This document shows, piece by piece, positions 14,625 through 25,700 of a stretch of DNA of 64,000 nt (position 1 is its first letter; every line of letters begins with the position of its first letter). The stretch lies in assembly GCF_004193775.1 (NCBI RefSeq), contig NC_041002.1, positions 33,453,112 through 33,517,111 of the forward strand, given 5' to 3'. The notes beneath the pieces are model-generated. The model saw only the letters and a program-made list of their open reading frames with translations, had not been told where the DNA came from and did no database searches. This DNA comes from Glycine soja (lineage: Eukaryota > Streptophyta > Magnoliopsida > Fabales > Fabaceae). Both the position numbers and the translations under genes were made by a program.

Positions 14625-15004
14625 TGTTAGAGCCTAAACCAATTTGTAAAACCCAAAGGATCATCTGGTTGATTGGTCCAACAATTGTTACATGGACCCA
14701 AGGTTTGGAAGGTTTACACTAGGAGATGAAAAAGGAAAGTCAAGAAGGTGTCATGTGGGGTGTTGTGTGGTAGAGAGAGAGAGGAGAGTAACTGTTTTTG
14801 GTTAACATATAAGCTGTGAGTGTGGGAGATTGTGTTGGCTGTGGATAAAGAGCAGTAGGTCTCTGTAGGAGCCTCTCTCTGGCATTACTCATTAGGAATA
14901 GTCTTCCACAGTGATTCCCTCATTTCATGAATAATGCATGTTCTATACCTCTCTTGTTGCATTTTCACTCTTTAATTGATATTTGGTGACTCTGGTTCCT
15001 AACA
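14625..15004 (+). mobile_element. Small solo LTR (Copia-type size)
   Basis: 380 bases with ends TGTTAG and CTAACA, a perfect 6-base inverted terminal pair with TG...CA. An AATAATGCATG and a CTCTCTTGTTGC region lie near the right end. Flanking five bases are CTGGC and CTAAC, which match at three positions and could be an eroded target duplication. It sits directly beside the PurE exons, where the next downstream exon would be expected. Confidence 0.6.
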
Positions 15005-15154
15005 CTAACATTGAATTTGGCAATGATTCCACTTCTTTGGTTAATTCATGTCAGGTTACTCAAAACAGATATAAAGCAAGGCAAAATAAGGGTAAACTTT
15101 GAAGATGGACAAAAGGAAACAAACTCTAGCACCAACAAGACTGAACCAACTTAC

Positions 15155-15631
15155 CTGGACAATTGACAAGAGTGAATCAATCCCATCCAAGGTAGAAGCA
15201 CGCACAGGAATGCCAATAACAAGCAAGGGAGTAAGAGCAACCACCATACCTGAGATTTGAGGCTTAATTAATGGTAAAAAGGCACTACCTTAGGATAATT
15301 ATATAAAGCTAAATTTAAATAATTTACCAGCCAAGTGAGCTGCACCACCAACACCAGCAATAATGACTTGTATGCCTCGTTCATGAGCAGATGAGGCATA
15401 AGAAAACACCAATTCTGGAGTCTTGTGAGCTGAAACTATTCTTACCTGAAATTTGATACATATATACATTATATTTAAGGATAAACAAGTTCACACACAA
15501 CAAACCCCCTCAGGGAAATCAAAACAATTTTACCTCGTGAGGCACCCCAAACATCTCCAAGATTTCAGCAGCACTTTTCATAACAGGTAGATCTGAATCA
15601 GAACCCATTATGATTCCCACACATGGAGCAA
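15155..15631 (-). pseudogene. PurE (AIR carboxylase) domain fragment, three exons
   Basis: Three exons of the PurE domain of plant phosphoribosylaminoimidazole carboxylase, an enzyme of de novo purine synthesis in plastids. Exon A 15,534-15,631 encodes [19 protein letters not shown] up to FGVPHE; exon B 15,328-15,445 encodes VRIVSAHKTPELVFSYASSA and IIAGVGGAAHLA; exon C 15,155-15,249 encodes [17 protein letters not shown] and [12 protein letters not shown]. All junctions are canonical GT-AG and the frame holds across them (98, 118 and 95 nt). The nucleotide-binding GSDSD and the substrate-site SAH and GGAAH motifs are present. The PurK domain and plastid transit peptide expected upstream, and the last exon starting near MPRGVP, are not seen within several kilobases. 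This looks like a relocated or partly deleted gene copy, though very long introns cannot be excluded. Confidence 0.85.
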
Positions 15632-18600
15632 CTACAATTACCAAACAACACAAAGCGTGCAGTGTGAGAATAACAAAATTTTAACTTCAAAATTTCAAAT
15701 ACATTGCTTGTCTTAATTATAAGAGAATGGTTAACGGTAGTTTTCGATCTTCGGCAATGTCATCCAGAGAAGATGGACAGAAATCTTTGCATAAGAATTC
15801 AACATCATCAAAACATTTGCGTGCAACTCTGGAATTTAGTCAATTGACTAGTGCTAATGTCATCTGACATTTTAACAGTCACATAAACCTCTTTACCCAC
15901 TCAAATCTGCATTATGCAACATGAAGACACATGAATGTAGACAAGTGTAGACAGAAGCCTACCTGAGATGAAATCTTGAAACTACCTTGTATTTGACTAC
16001 GACTTTGGATTGAGTATTTTTTAGTAGACAAAAAAGGATTTCTTATATTGAGATTATTGATCTCACTTGCTAGTTCGTTACCCAAAACTTGTGGAATCTC
16101 ATGTCATGTTTTCTAAAAGGGGGCTAAGGATAGAATGTCAATCGGTGTTAAAACTAAAGAACTTAGTCCCTGTCGGATTAATTTAAGCACACATCTCAAT
16201 CACATTCAATATTTCAAAATCAATTTTATCAAATTCTAAATCAAATGGACACTAAGTAGAGCTACAACTGCAAGCTCGAATAGGTCAAGTAAAACATCTC
16301 ATTTAAATTATGCGTTGAAACATAAATTCAATTTTTTAGTTGAAACCATAAGTGTCCTCTAGGTAATTTTGTTCAAATCGGATATGATCACTATGTATCA
16401 CATAGTTTTAAGAGGAAGGGAAGTATGACATTGTAATGCCAATGATTAATTTTAGGAGCTAAAGGACAACAACTTAAACCAGTTAGAATAGCTATAATCT
16501 TGTATTTCATGAAATCTTGCAAAACATATTCTAATTTAGTGAATATTTTTTTGAAACACAAACCTTATGAAAAGCTTCTTCATCTTCGAATACATGGATT
16601 CATCTTTAATATAATTCTTGGAACGACTATATCATTCACTATCATGAAATCCATTAGGTCATCTCTTGAATATTACCGGACGAAGCAACAGTCTTCATCG
16701 ATACTACTTTCTGTTAACTTCCTAAGGGAAAGCAACATATAGTAGTCTTTTCTACATGGAATCCTGTCTGTACATTTAGGCATATTGAACTGAAATTCAA
16801 TTCAGCCTGATAATACCAGAAGAAGTGTCATGGCCTGATCAAGACAGACTCTGTAAATTGATATATGATGTATGTTAACTGTCAATGTGGTAGACACATT
16901 TAAATTTGAGTGGGTGCATTGTAGGTTTCGATAAGTTCAACTATTTCCAATTTGTAATGTGTAATTGTAGCAGTGGTGTGCAAAAGCTTCCTTCTGAACT
17001 GTGTGAAGCAATATGTCACAGAACAAGTGAGCATCTCACTTGTAATAATGCAATTTAGCTTTCTGCATTTGTTTTAGTACATTCACACAAAAAAATTTGG
17101 ATTAAAAGCACAGTCACTTTTAATTATCTAATTTATTTCATCAAATGTATATAACAAATTACCAAGTGATTTCATGTCAGAAAATTCTAGAAGAAAAGAA
17201 ATTAGAAAATACATTATCTCCTCTGTCATATGTTATAACTAATTATTATTAGACCAAATTGCATTGACACCCCATGTGGCTTCTTCAAATTGCAGACAAT
17301 ACCTCTGCCTTTTTAACATTCACAGTGACCCTCCTTCTAGGGGTACACATGCAATGTATTTATTGAGAAACAGGGGGTGTCACTACCAACTGAATTCATC
17401 TTATGCGTTTAAATTACAATGCTGATCCATTCTAAGTGTATGACTGTGCAAGTTCCTAGTAACAGAGCAATAATATTAAAGTCCTGCTTTAATATCACAA
17501 TTAGAGAGTGGTATCTAAGTATCTAACAATACATCACTGTTAAGTAATGGGAATTTTAATGATTTGACATAATTTTTCAATGATCCACATTGCCATGTAA
17601 TCTATTCTCTTTACCTTAATTAAATACAAGGCACGGAACATATCACCCATGTATAGTTGAAGTTCTGGTTTCTTGGTGTCTGAATAAACTAACTAAAACA
17701 AATGTGGACTCCAGACTCCTGACTCATTTCAACATGGCCAAGCATTTTGATATCTCATTCAATAAAGGGGCTTGAAAACATTATTCCGATTATGTACAAC
17801 GAATAAACCTCGTCTAAGTCACTCACATACCTCCATATTATTGGTAATATCTTCAATAATTAACTTTATAATCACCTAACACAACATAATAAGACCCCTC
17901 ATGTAAGCAACTGCAGTGAGCAGTGAGCAGTGATTTAAGACCAAAGAACCACACGCACCATAGTCGCTGTGAGAACTGCATATGACAACATTCATACAGC
18001 AATCCATGCAGTGTTCTCAAGGTGAGTATAGTAATGTGAATACATGTAATGATTCAATATCTCATCCATAACCTATGACATATGATCATTAATCTATGCA
18101 CGTGTTAGTCTCTATGCATTATTATTGACCAAAATGACAATAAAACTTGACAAGGGACATTTGACAACAGTGTCCAAAATTTGATCAATAGGATACGATG
18201 AAGTTATGCACTTAATGCTTATTCTCACAGTTTTTGGGAGAATGATGACCATGAGGGTTCTCTAAAACATCACTCTTTTAAGGCTATCTATGAAAATCCC
18301 ACCCTACCCAATATTCATTTGGGACTTATAGTAAAAGGAATAGCTATCAATAATGACTCTCCTAAGGGGACCTACTGTAAAAGTAATTAACTGGTACTCA
18401 ATTGGAGGAGGTAGGGGGAGGGCCTCTTGCGTGCATTTATCAGAGAACTGCCATTCCCATGTGTCTTAAGCCATTGGAATAGGCCAACAATATTATTTTA
18501 AGAACTATACCCTATACCCTTATCATTAATTTTCAACATAATATAACTGAAGCGGAAACTCCACCTCAAATTTAATTATTGATTTTAACAAAATGTCTTG

Positions 18601-19362
18601 CATAGAGAGTAATGGTCAAATATATCCAATTTCCTAATTCTCAAGAATAATTGTTGGTCAAATGTATCTGATAACTGATTACATCTGCAGAATAATTAAT
18701 ATTCGAATTCCTTTTGTCATTTGCCTTAGTAACTAAATTGGTTTGCATCCTACCAAGTGTTGCCTTCTCAATATATATTATCAACAACTTAGATATCTGA
18801 GTATTGGGTTTCTTCCAGTTCCAGGTTAATGAAATTAAATTATCCTTCCACATACCAAAATTTGTAAGGTTTGCTCTTCTTTCAATTACCAAAATACATA
18901 GCCCTTGAACTGAGCCAAAATTTAGTACCTAACACTCAACTGCTTCCAGGAATAACCAAGGAGCATCAAAAGAGGTCAACCCCAAATCAAAATCATTAAC
19001 AAATGGCGCTGTGTATTTAGAACTCTATTAGACATGATTTTTCTCTAATGCTCACAAAAAATGTGAGACACTAAGTTTGAAGCCTTCGACTACCCTATGA
19101 CCACTTGCTCAAGAACCCATTTAAGCATCACATGCCTTGCCTTTCCACGTTATCCAGCAAATAATATCAATTCATTTTCCTACAATGTTCAAAACTAGAT
19201 CTGGAACATACAAAGAACAAGCACAAATCATCTTCAAGGGTTTTTCTAGACTGATATTCATCTTACTACAGCACCGATGTATCTAGAATAACAACTAATA
19301 TTTGTTTCTCATGTTGGATTGACTACCTTGTAGCTTAATTCTAGATTTCTTTTGTTTTTAAT
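15632..19362. other. Intergenic region, no gene recognised
   Basis: About 3.7 kb without a convincing gene. 15,718-15,833 on the minus strand keeps an open frame with a plausible acceptor AG in front and a stop (TAA) at its end (CFDDVEFLCKDFC, SLDDIAEDRKLP), which could be a terminal exon of an unknown gene; no homologue is recognised. A short inverted-repeat element may lie at 17,265-17,382. The rest is AT-rich with scattered short frames. Confidence 0.45.
17265..17382. repeat. Possible small inverted-repeat (MITE-like) element
   Basis: TGACACCCC at 17,265-17,273 faces GGGGTGTCA at 17,374-17,382, with partial similarity continuing outward. The span of about 120 bases would suit a MITE, but the inverted match is short and no target duplication was established. 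Confidence 0.28.
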
Positions 19363-19770
19363 CACTACAAAAAAATAGTGTTTTTTTGATGGCAAAAATT
19401 CGTTGGTAACAATAAAAATCCGTTGCTAATTAGAAATTTCCGACGGACAAAAATCCGTCGGAGAAATGGTCGTAGGAAATTTAAATCAAAGGATTTTTTT
19501 TGTTCGTCGGAAACTATCCGTGGGATTTTTTTGTTCTTTTCGATGAAAAGTCCAACGGAAATTTTCCAAGATTCTTTCCGATGGAAAGTCCGTCGGAAAT
19601 ATCCCATGACTCATTTTAGACAGATTCTTTTGTCGCACATTTCCCACGGGTCATTTCCAATGGATTTTTCGTCAAAAATCTCCCATGCATAATTTTCGAC
19701 GGATTTGTTCGTCGCAAATTTCTCGTGGATCATTTCAGGATTGTTTCGTTGCAAATTTTTGTCGGAAAAT
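19363..19770. repeat. CACTA terminus and subterminal repeats
   Basis: After the CACTA end, motifs of the type TCCGTCGGA / TCCGACGGA and decayed versions (CCGATGGAAA, TTCGTCGCAAATTT) recur at least ten times in both orientations over about 350 bases. In this superfamily such subterminal repeats are the binding sites of the TNPA-like protein. Confidence 0.88.
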
Positions 19771-20139
19771 ATTTTATCATAAATAATTTATTATTTCTAT
19801 TGTTTTTGTGTTTTATCATTAATAATTTAGCAATTATTTTATGCATTTATATTATTTACCATGAATACTTGAATTAATACATACTTATAATTGAGGAAAT
19901 AATGAAATTGATAAATCCAAAACAGAGTAAAATAAATCATTAAGTTAAATTGAAAACAAATGTTAAAAATAAACACACAATGTAAAATGTCAATGCCGAT
20001 TGTCAATAGTAATTTTGTGCTGTTGAGTCAGTAGTCAAAATAGTCATTAGGAGAGTGCCTTTGTTAGTCATCTGCCTGCTGGTCTTTGTCTAGTCCTGCA
20101 GCTGGTGAGGTTGTTGTTGTTGATGAATAATGTTTCACG

Positions 20140-21926
20140 CCTTTTGAGGTAGGAATTGAAGGACTACTGATTAAAAAATGCGCATCTCCTCTTTTGATTG
20201 ACGCAACTCCTCCCTTAGGCGGTTAATCTCTGCAACATCTTTAACGTGACTGGAAGATCCTTGTGTTTGCTGCATGAAGCTGTCATTTTTGCATTTGTAA
20301 GTATGAACAAGGTCTCCATTACCATAAAGGTGTCCCTTATGCTTTGGTCCTGCAACTGCAACCTAGCACCGACTCCTATGTCTTTGTTCTTCAGCAGGGT
20401 CTAAGGGAGTGAGTTGGAATTCGCCAACACTTGATGCGGCATTAGACCTAGCTTGAGATAGTCTAGCCTCAAATTCTTCTTGTAATTCATAAACAATTAT
20501 TATTCCATAAATATAATAAACATTTTAAAGAATAAAAGAAATATGCAATATAATGGTCTCATATGTGTCTGTCTAGATCTATCATCGACAAATTGACCAA
20601 TATCCTTTCCTAAATAAGTTTGCTGAAAGACCTCATCTACATATACAGATCGACCGAGCTCCTTTGACTATTAACAAATATTAAAAATAAACATTAAGTG
20701 GTAAAACTAACAAGTATAAACAACTATGTATTATAATTTTAATGTACACACCAAGCGAATGGCATGATCCTACAAGCTGATAGAACAACTTCTGTGCATA
20801 CACCCACCCTTTTTAGATGCTCAATTTTTTTTTGCCTATGCACACTTGGAACGATACTCAGGTGTATTCCAATGTGATAATAGATTGTTCCAAACACAAT
20901 CTCTAATCCAATATGGTCTTTTATTTTCATTTCGGGCATCCTTAAACATCTCAGAAAGTCTAAGAGAAGCTTTCAAGTTAAAAGCTTTTTTTCTTTCATT
21001 CTCTTCCTCGGGTCTCCAGACCAATTTTCTCTAAAGTATAACAAAGTAATGAAATTGTACACAATTAGAATATTACGAATTTTAAAATTTCAGTTAAAAT
21101 AAAAAAATAGCATTACTATCCATTTCAGCCTTTGAACTAATTCATTAACAGAAGAATAATTTACCTTAAAACGCTGGAAAAAAAAGTTGTTGATGATCTT
21201 TTGGAATCGCTCCTCATGTAGGCCAAGGCTGACCAAATTGTTGCCTAATGGATAAAGTGATAGCCTTTGCCACAACCTTAGATGGATGAAACCTAAATAT
21301 AAAAAGTAATTAATAAAAATAGTAAAATATTATGTGATGTATCATATATAATGATGATTATATAAATTTTGTAATACTTACACTCCATTAATTAGTGTAA
21401 CCATAGGACGATCATTAAGGGGGTCTTCCATTGCCAAATTTATAGCATCTTCATCTGTAGTCATGTTGCCCACAAGTAGGGATGGGGAAGGTGTGGATGT
21501 AGGTACTGGGGATGGTCCCTGTACATCAACAGAGGATGGAGATGGTGTGGATGTAGGTATCGGAGATGGTCCACGCGCATTAACATGAGATGAAGATGGT
21601 CTAAATTTAGTCGGAGGTCGAGATGGTGTAGGTGCAACATCGAGAGGCCTAATTGGGATAGACACAGAAGATGGGGATGGGGTAGATGATGTTCGACTAT
21701 CTTGAGGTGGTAATAGTCTAACCATGTATCATTTTTTCTTCACAGTTGTCCCTTTCCCACTGGAGTCACGTGACGGGGGTTGAGGAGGGTCAGTGCCACC
21801 TGATGACATATCTATATATAGAAAAATAATATTATAACATAAGTACTCTAATAAAATATTGGGATGGATGAAAATTAGATAACTAACGAACTTCCATATG
21901 ACAACAAAAGTAAAATACACTAACAA
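20140..21926 (-). pseudogene. TNPA-like second transposase of the CACTA element (Ptta/En/Spm family)
   Basis: Remnant of the second CACTA protein, which binds subterminal repeats. The N-terminal part (21,378-21,926) is low-complexity Ser/Pro/Thr, including repeated SPxPTSTPSPS units. The conserved core at about 20,830-21,020 reads RLSEMFKDARNENKRPYWI and VWNNLLSHWNTPEYRSK, matching the Transposase_24 family; further left come FVDDRSRQTH (about 20,575) and a C-terminal part with GPKHKGHLYGNGDLVHTY (about 20,300-20,350) and a short helical heptad-like end. The pieces lie in different frames separated by AT-rich stretches that may be introns. Stops and frame breaks make function unlikely. Confidence 0.75.
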
Positions 21927-22093
21927 AGTTTTGAAGTATTAGAAGAAAACAAACATGTCACTAATAACAAACATTATAACTGACTAACAAAGATCAACGT
22001 CTAATACTCTTCAGAATTGTAAACTTCAAAGTCATCTTCTAATTCCCCTTCATTGTATTGTTCAATATTGTTTGATTCTCCATTCAAATTAGT

Positions 22094-22530
22094 TTATTCT
22101 TCTTCATTTGTCAACAAATTAGCAGGGTTTACTTCTTTAACACCACCATTTAAATCTTGCAATCCAGAAATACTTTCAACTTCAATGACTTTTTTGACAT
22201 GTGACATTTCCTCAAATTGATAAGGCACATCATCTTGTACATGATTGGATTCTTTGTAACCCCTTGGCTTCGTTTCAATTGCTACACACCAACCATGTTT
22301 GTCCTTTCTTGTTGCTAGATATGGCACATAATGCACTTGCCTTACATTATGTGCACTGATGAATAGGTCAAACAAATTATAATGTTTATCCATTCGAATT
22401 TCCATTGTGCCATATTTAGGATCTACCCTTGTTCCTCTACTCGTTGGATCAAACCAGTGACAATAAAATAATACTACTCACTTAGGATAGGCTATAATAG
22501 TATACTCTAGCTCATATATATGTTGAAGGA
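22094..22530 (-). pseudogene. DUF4216-like segment of the CACTA transposase
   Basis: An open piece (22,094-22,405) contains FDLFISAHNVRQVHYVPY and KHGWCVAIETKPRGY, the C-terminal DUF4216 pattern that follows TNP2 in plant CACTA proteins; related sequence upstream to about 22,530 is interrupted by a stop. The last part is acidic. Part of the same decayed gene as the TNP2 segment. Confidence 0.6.
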
Positions 22531-23061
22531 CCCCATAAAAATCATTTGCGGCTCCTTCTGTAAGACTCTTTATGTGAAGCCCACTATTTATCGTTTTCTT
22601 CCCTTCACTCCATGCTTGAGTATGAAATTCGTACCCATTGACAAAGTATGTGTGTCATTCTTTAACGTAACACATGGGACCATACAATAAATCCTTTAAG
22701 TGTTGGTTTCTCACATTTGTAGGCTCATATATAACCTACGAATATAAAGAGTATGAACAATTATATTTTTTTTTACCATAAAGTAGAAAAATAAAATATA
22801 CAATAACATACTTTTTGTTGGAACCAAGTAGGAAAATCCGCATGTAGATTATGAGTAGAGGCATTTGACTGGGATTGCAAAAATGAATTGTCCAAATATA
22901 ATGTTGTATGAGTCAATTAAGGGGGAAATAATGTGAAGATAGAACCATAATTATTGAATCCCAAATGGCATACATTGTGAAACATACTCGAGGTATGGTT
23001 TAACTTTAGCACAGTTAATCAACATATGAACATGGGCCGAGTCTTTCTCATCGTCAGTTAA

Positions 23062-23420
23062 CTAGTGAATTAACTCTTTCCCAGAAGGTCGACCTTGCTG
23101 GTAAAACACTGATAACATCGGTGGACGCCTTTCAACTTCAATTGCAATTTGATTCCTAACATTACACGGTGACAACATAAAGTTGTTGAAATAATGAGAA
23201 CAAAAATAAGTTGTCTCACGATGTATGTAAGACGCACAAATGAATCCTTTCACCCGGGCCTTATTTATGAATCTACATATTTTAAAGAAAACCAATTCAT
23301 TTTTCATGAACATTAAGAAATGAATTTTAAAGAAAATACAATTATCATTTTAGTACCTTTCAAATGGATACATCCATCTGTATTGGACTGGTCCACCAAG
23401 TCTAGCTTCATATGCCAAAT
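23062..23420 (-). pseudogene. DUF4218-like segment of the CACTA transposase
   Basis: Reverse-strand pieces read YRWMYPFER (about 23,355-23,380), then after a gap NKARVKGFICASYIHRETTY, resembling the DUF4218 region (WMYPFERY, KNRARPEGSI and following) located between TNP2 and DUF4216 in plant CACTA elements. A frame change or intron separates the two pieces. Non-functional. Confidence 0.6.
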
Positions 23421-23577
23421 GAATAGGCAGATGCTCCATTGAATCAAAAAACCCAAGGGCAAATATTCTCTCCAACTTGCACAAAATTAATGGAATATTT
23501 TCTTTCATTCTACTCAAGTACTCAAGTCATCCTCCATCAAATTTGTAGAACACAAGTCTTTGAAGAAATGACTTATT

Positions 23578-25697
23578 TCAATAAGTGGATTTAAGACGTG
23601 GCGACAATGAGCTAAAAGAAATAGGAAGTAAACACTCCATGAACACATGACAATCATGACTTTTCATCCCATGCATGGTTCCCTTATCAACATTGGTACA
23701 TCTGGCCAAGTTAGAAGAATAACCATCTGACATTCGTAGTTCTTTTTTCCATTGACAGACTAACTTTGTTTGGTCTGCAGTTAGAGTGTAATTTGCTTTT
23801 GGCTTTAATAACTTCCCGTTAGCCTTTGACTTCAACTCCAAGTCTTTACGCCTACAATAAGAAGCTAAGTCCATCCTAGTCTTGTCATTGTCTTTTGTCC
23901 TACCACTGACATTCATAACAGTGTTGAATATGTTATCAAAGAAATTTTTCTCTATGTAAATAACATCAAGATTGTGTCGCAACAAATTATCTTTCCAATA
24001 AGGAAGATCCCAAAAGATACTTCTTTTTGTCCAATGGTGCCACTCCCCATATCCATGTATATTTGGTGGTGGCAGACTAGTTTCTGTGACTTTTGGAAAA
24101 TCCCTAACCCTACGCCATACTTGTGTAGGTGTCAACATACACGGTGGCTCATCCCTTTCTACTTCCCCTTTTTTGAAGACATTTTTGTTCCTCCTAAATG
24201 CATGATTAGTAGGTAAGAACCTACGATGACAGTTAAACCAAGAAGTTTTTCCCCCATTTGCCTTTGTGTCCTCCATGCAATACGGACATGCTATTCTACC
24301 ATGTGTCCCCCAACTAGAAAACATCCCATAAGCAGGAAAATCATTAATAGTCCACATCAAAGCTGCCCTCATCATGAAATTTTGCTTTCTTGAAACATCG
24401 TAAGTCATAACACCATTCCATAATTTTTTTAGATCATCAATCAAAGGTTGTAAATAAACATCAATACCAATCGTTGGATTAAATGGACCTAGTATGACAC
24501 AACTCAAAAACATATAAGGTTTAGTCATACACATTTCTGGAGGAAGATTGTACGGGGTAACAATGATTGGCCAATAAGAATAAGGTGAAGAGGATGCTTG
24601 AATATATGGGTTCAATCCATCTGTGCATAAACCGAGTCGCACATTCCATGGATTAACAGCAAAATCTGTATGTACCCGATCAAAGTGCTTCCATGCTTCA
24701 CCATCAGATGGATGGCATAACATGCCTGAAGATCTTCTATTCTCATATTGTCATGACATGTGGCTTGTAGTTTGTATTGATACAAACAGTCTCTGCAACC
24801 TTGATATTATAGGCAAATAAAACATCACCTTTACTAGAACTAGTTTTCTGTTGCTTGTTCCAACAGTCTTGGCACGATACTTGGGCTTGTTACAAAATTT
24901 GCATTTGGTTAACGCTACATCATTGTCATAATACAACATGCAACCATCCACACAACAGTCAATCCTCTTAGCCTCCAATCCCAACTTCGATACTAACCTC
25001 TTTGTATCATAAATTTTTTTTGGTAAACCATCTTTTATAGGTGTTGCATCCAAAAGTATTTTTGAAATAAACTCCAAGAACTAGTCAGGAACATTCCAAT
25101 TGGACTTGCAAGCTAAAAGCCTCACAGATATTGATAATTTTGAGTCTATTGCCCCTTAGTACAATGGCTCATTCGCCTCCACCAATAAATTGTAAAATCT
25201 TTGAGTATCTTCATTTGGAGGTTTTTCCATATTATTTGAGTTTGCAGCTTCAAATGTTTAAGGTTGTCTTAGAGCATCACACACCATGTCTTGCATTAAC
25301 ATAAATTGTTCATGTTGAGCGACATATTCTGCACTAGTAGAAGCATCCATGTAACCGTTGCCCTCATTTAAATCAACATGCGACATGTCTTCACCATGAT
25401 CAGTCCAAATCCAATAATTAGGCTTGAACCCATTTTTATAAAGGTGAATCTTCACAACCCTATCCTCCAAAATCCCAGTGCAATCGCATTTAACACAAGG
25501 ACATCTAATCCCCCATCATTGTCATAACAATCTTGCTGACTAGCTTTGCTTTCAAACTCTTCAACCCCCTCAACAAAAGACTCTTCCAAACCGCTTCTAC
25601 CACTATAACATCTATCATACATCGAATGATGATTCCAAAGAATATTGTTCATATTCTGTATATTTAAGGAAAAATAGGAACCTTGATGTTTAGTCAT
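23578..25697 (-). pseudogene. TNP2-type CACTA transposase, broken
   Basis: The largest intact piece (23,578-24,723, 381 residues) is the TNP2 transposase core: LGLCTDGLNPY, YNLPPEMCMTKPYMFLS, the zinc-binding-like GRIACPYCMEDT, HNLDVIYIEKNFFDNI and MHGMKSHDCHVFMECLLP are all recognisable. Upstream pieces at 24,751-25,077, 25,258-25,470 and 25,452-25,697 hold the N-terminal transposase-associated region (EDRVVKIHLYKNGFKPNYW) and the linker, separated by in-frame stops and at least two frameshifts. In the family this protein cuts at the CACTA ends. The stops rule out a full product from this copy. Confidence 0.88.
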
Positions 25698-25700
25698 GCA

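Larger units (their letters stand above)
19363..25700 (-). mobile_element. Degenerate CACTA (En/Spm) DNA transposon
   Basis: The left end is CACTACAAAAAAATAGTG, the hallmark CACTA terminus, preceded by AAT as possible 3-base target sequence. Inside, on the minus strand and in the usual order, lie TNP2-type transposase (right), DUF4218- and DUF4216-like regions, and a second transposase of the Ptta/En/Spm (TNPA-like) type (left). The right coordinate given is only the last recognisable coding position; no CACTA terminus (TTTTGTAGTG) was found between 25,700 and 29,050, so the right end is lost or unrecognised. Confidence 0.85.
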
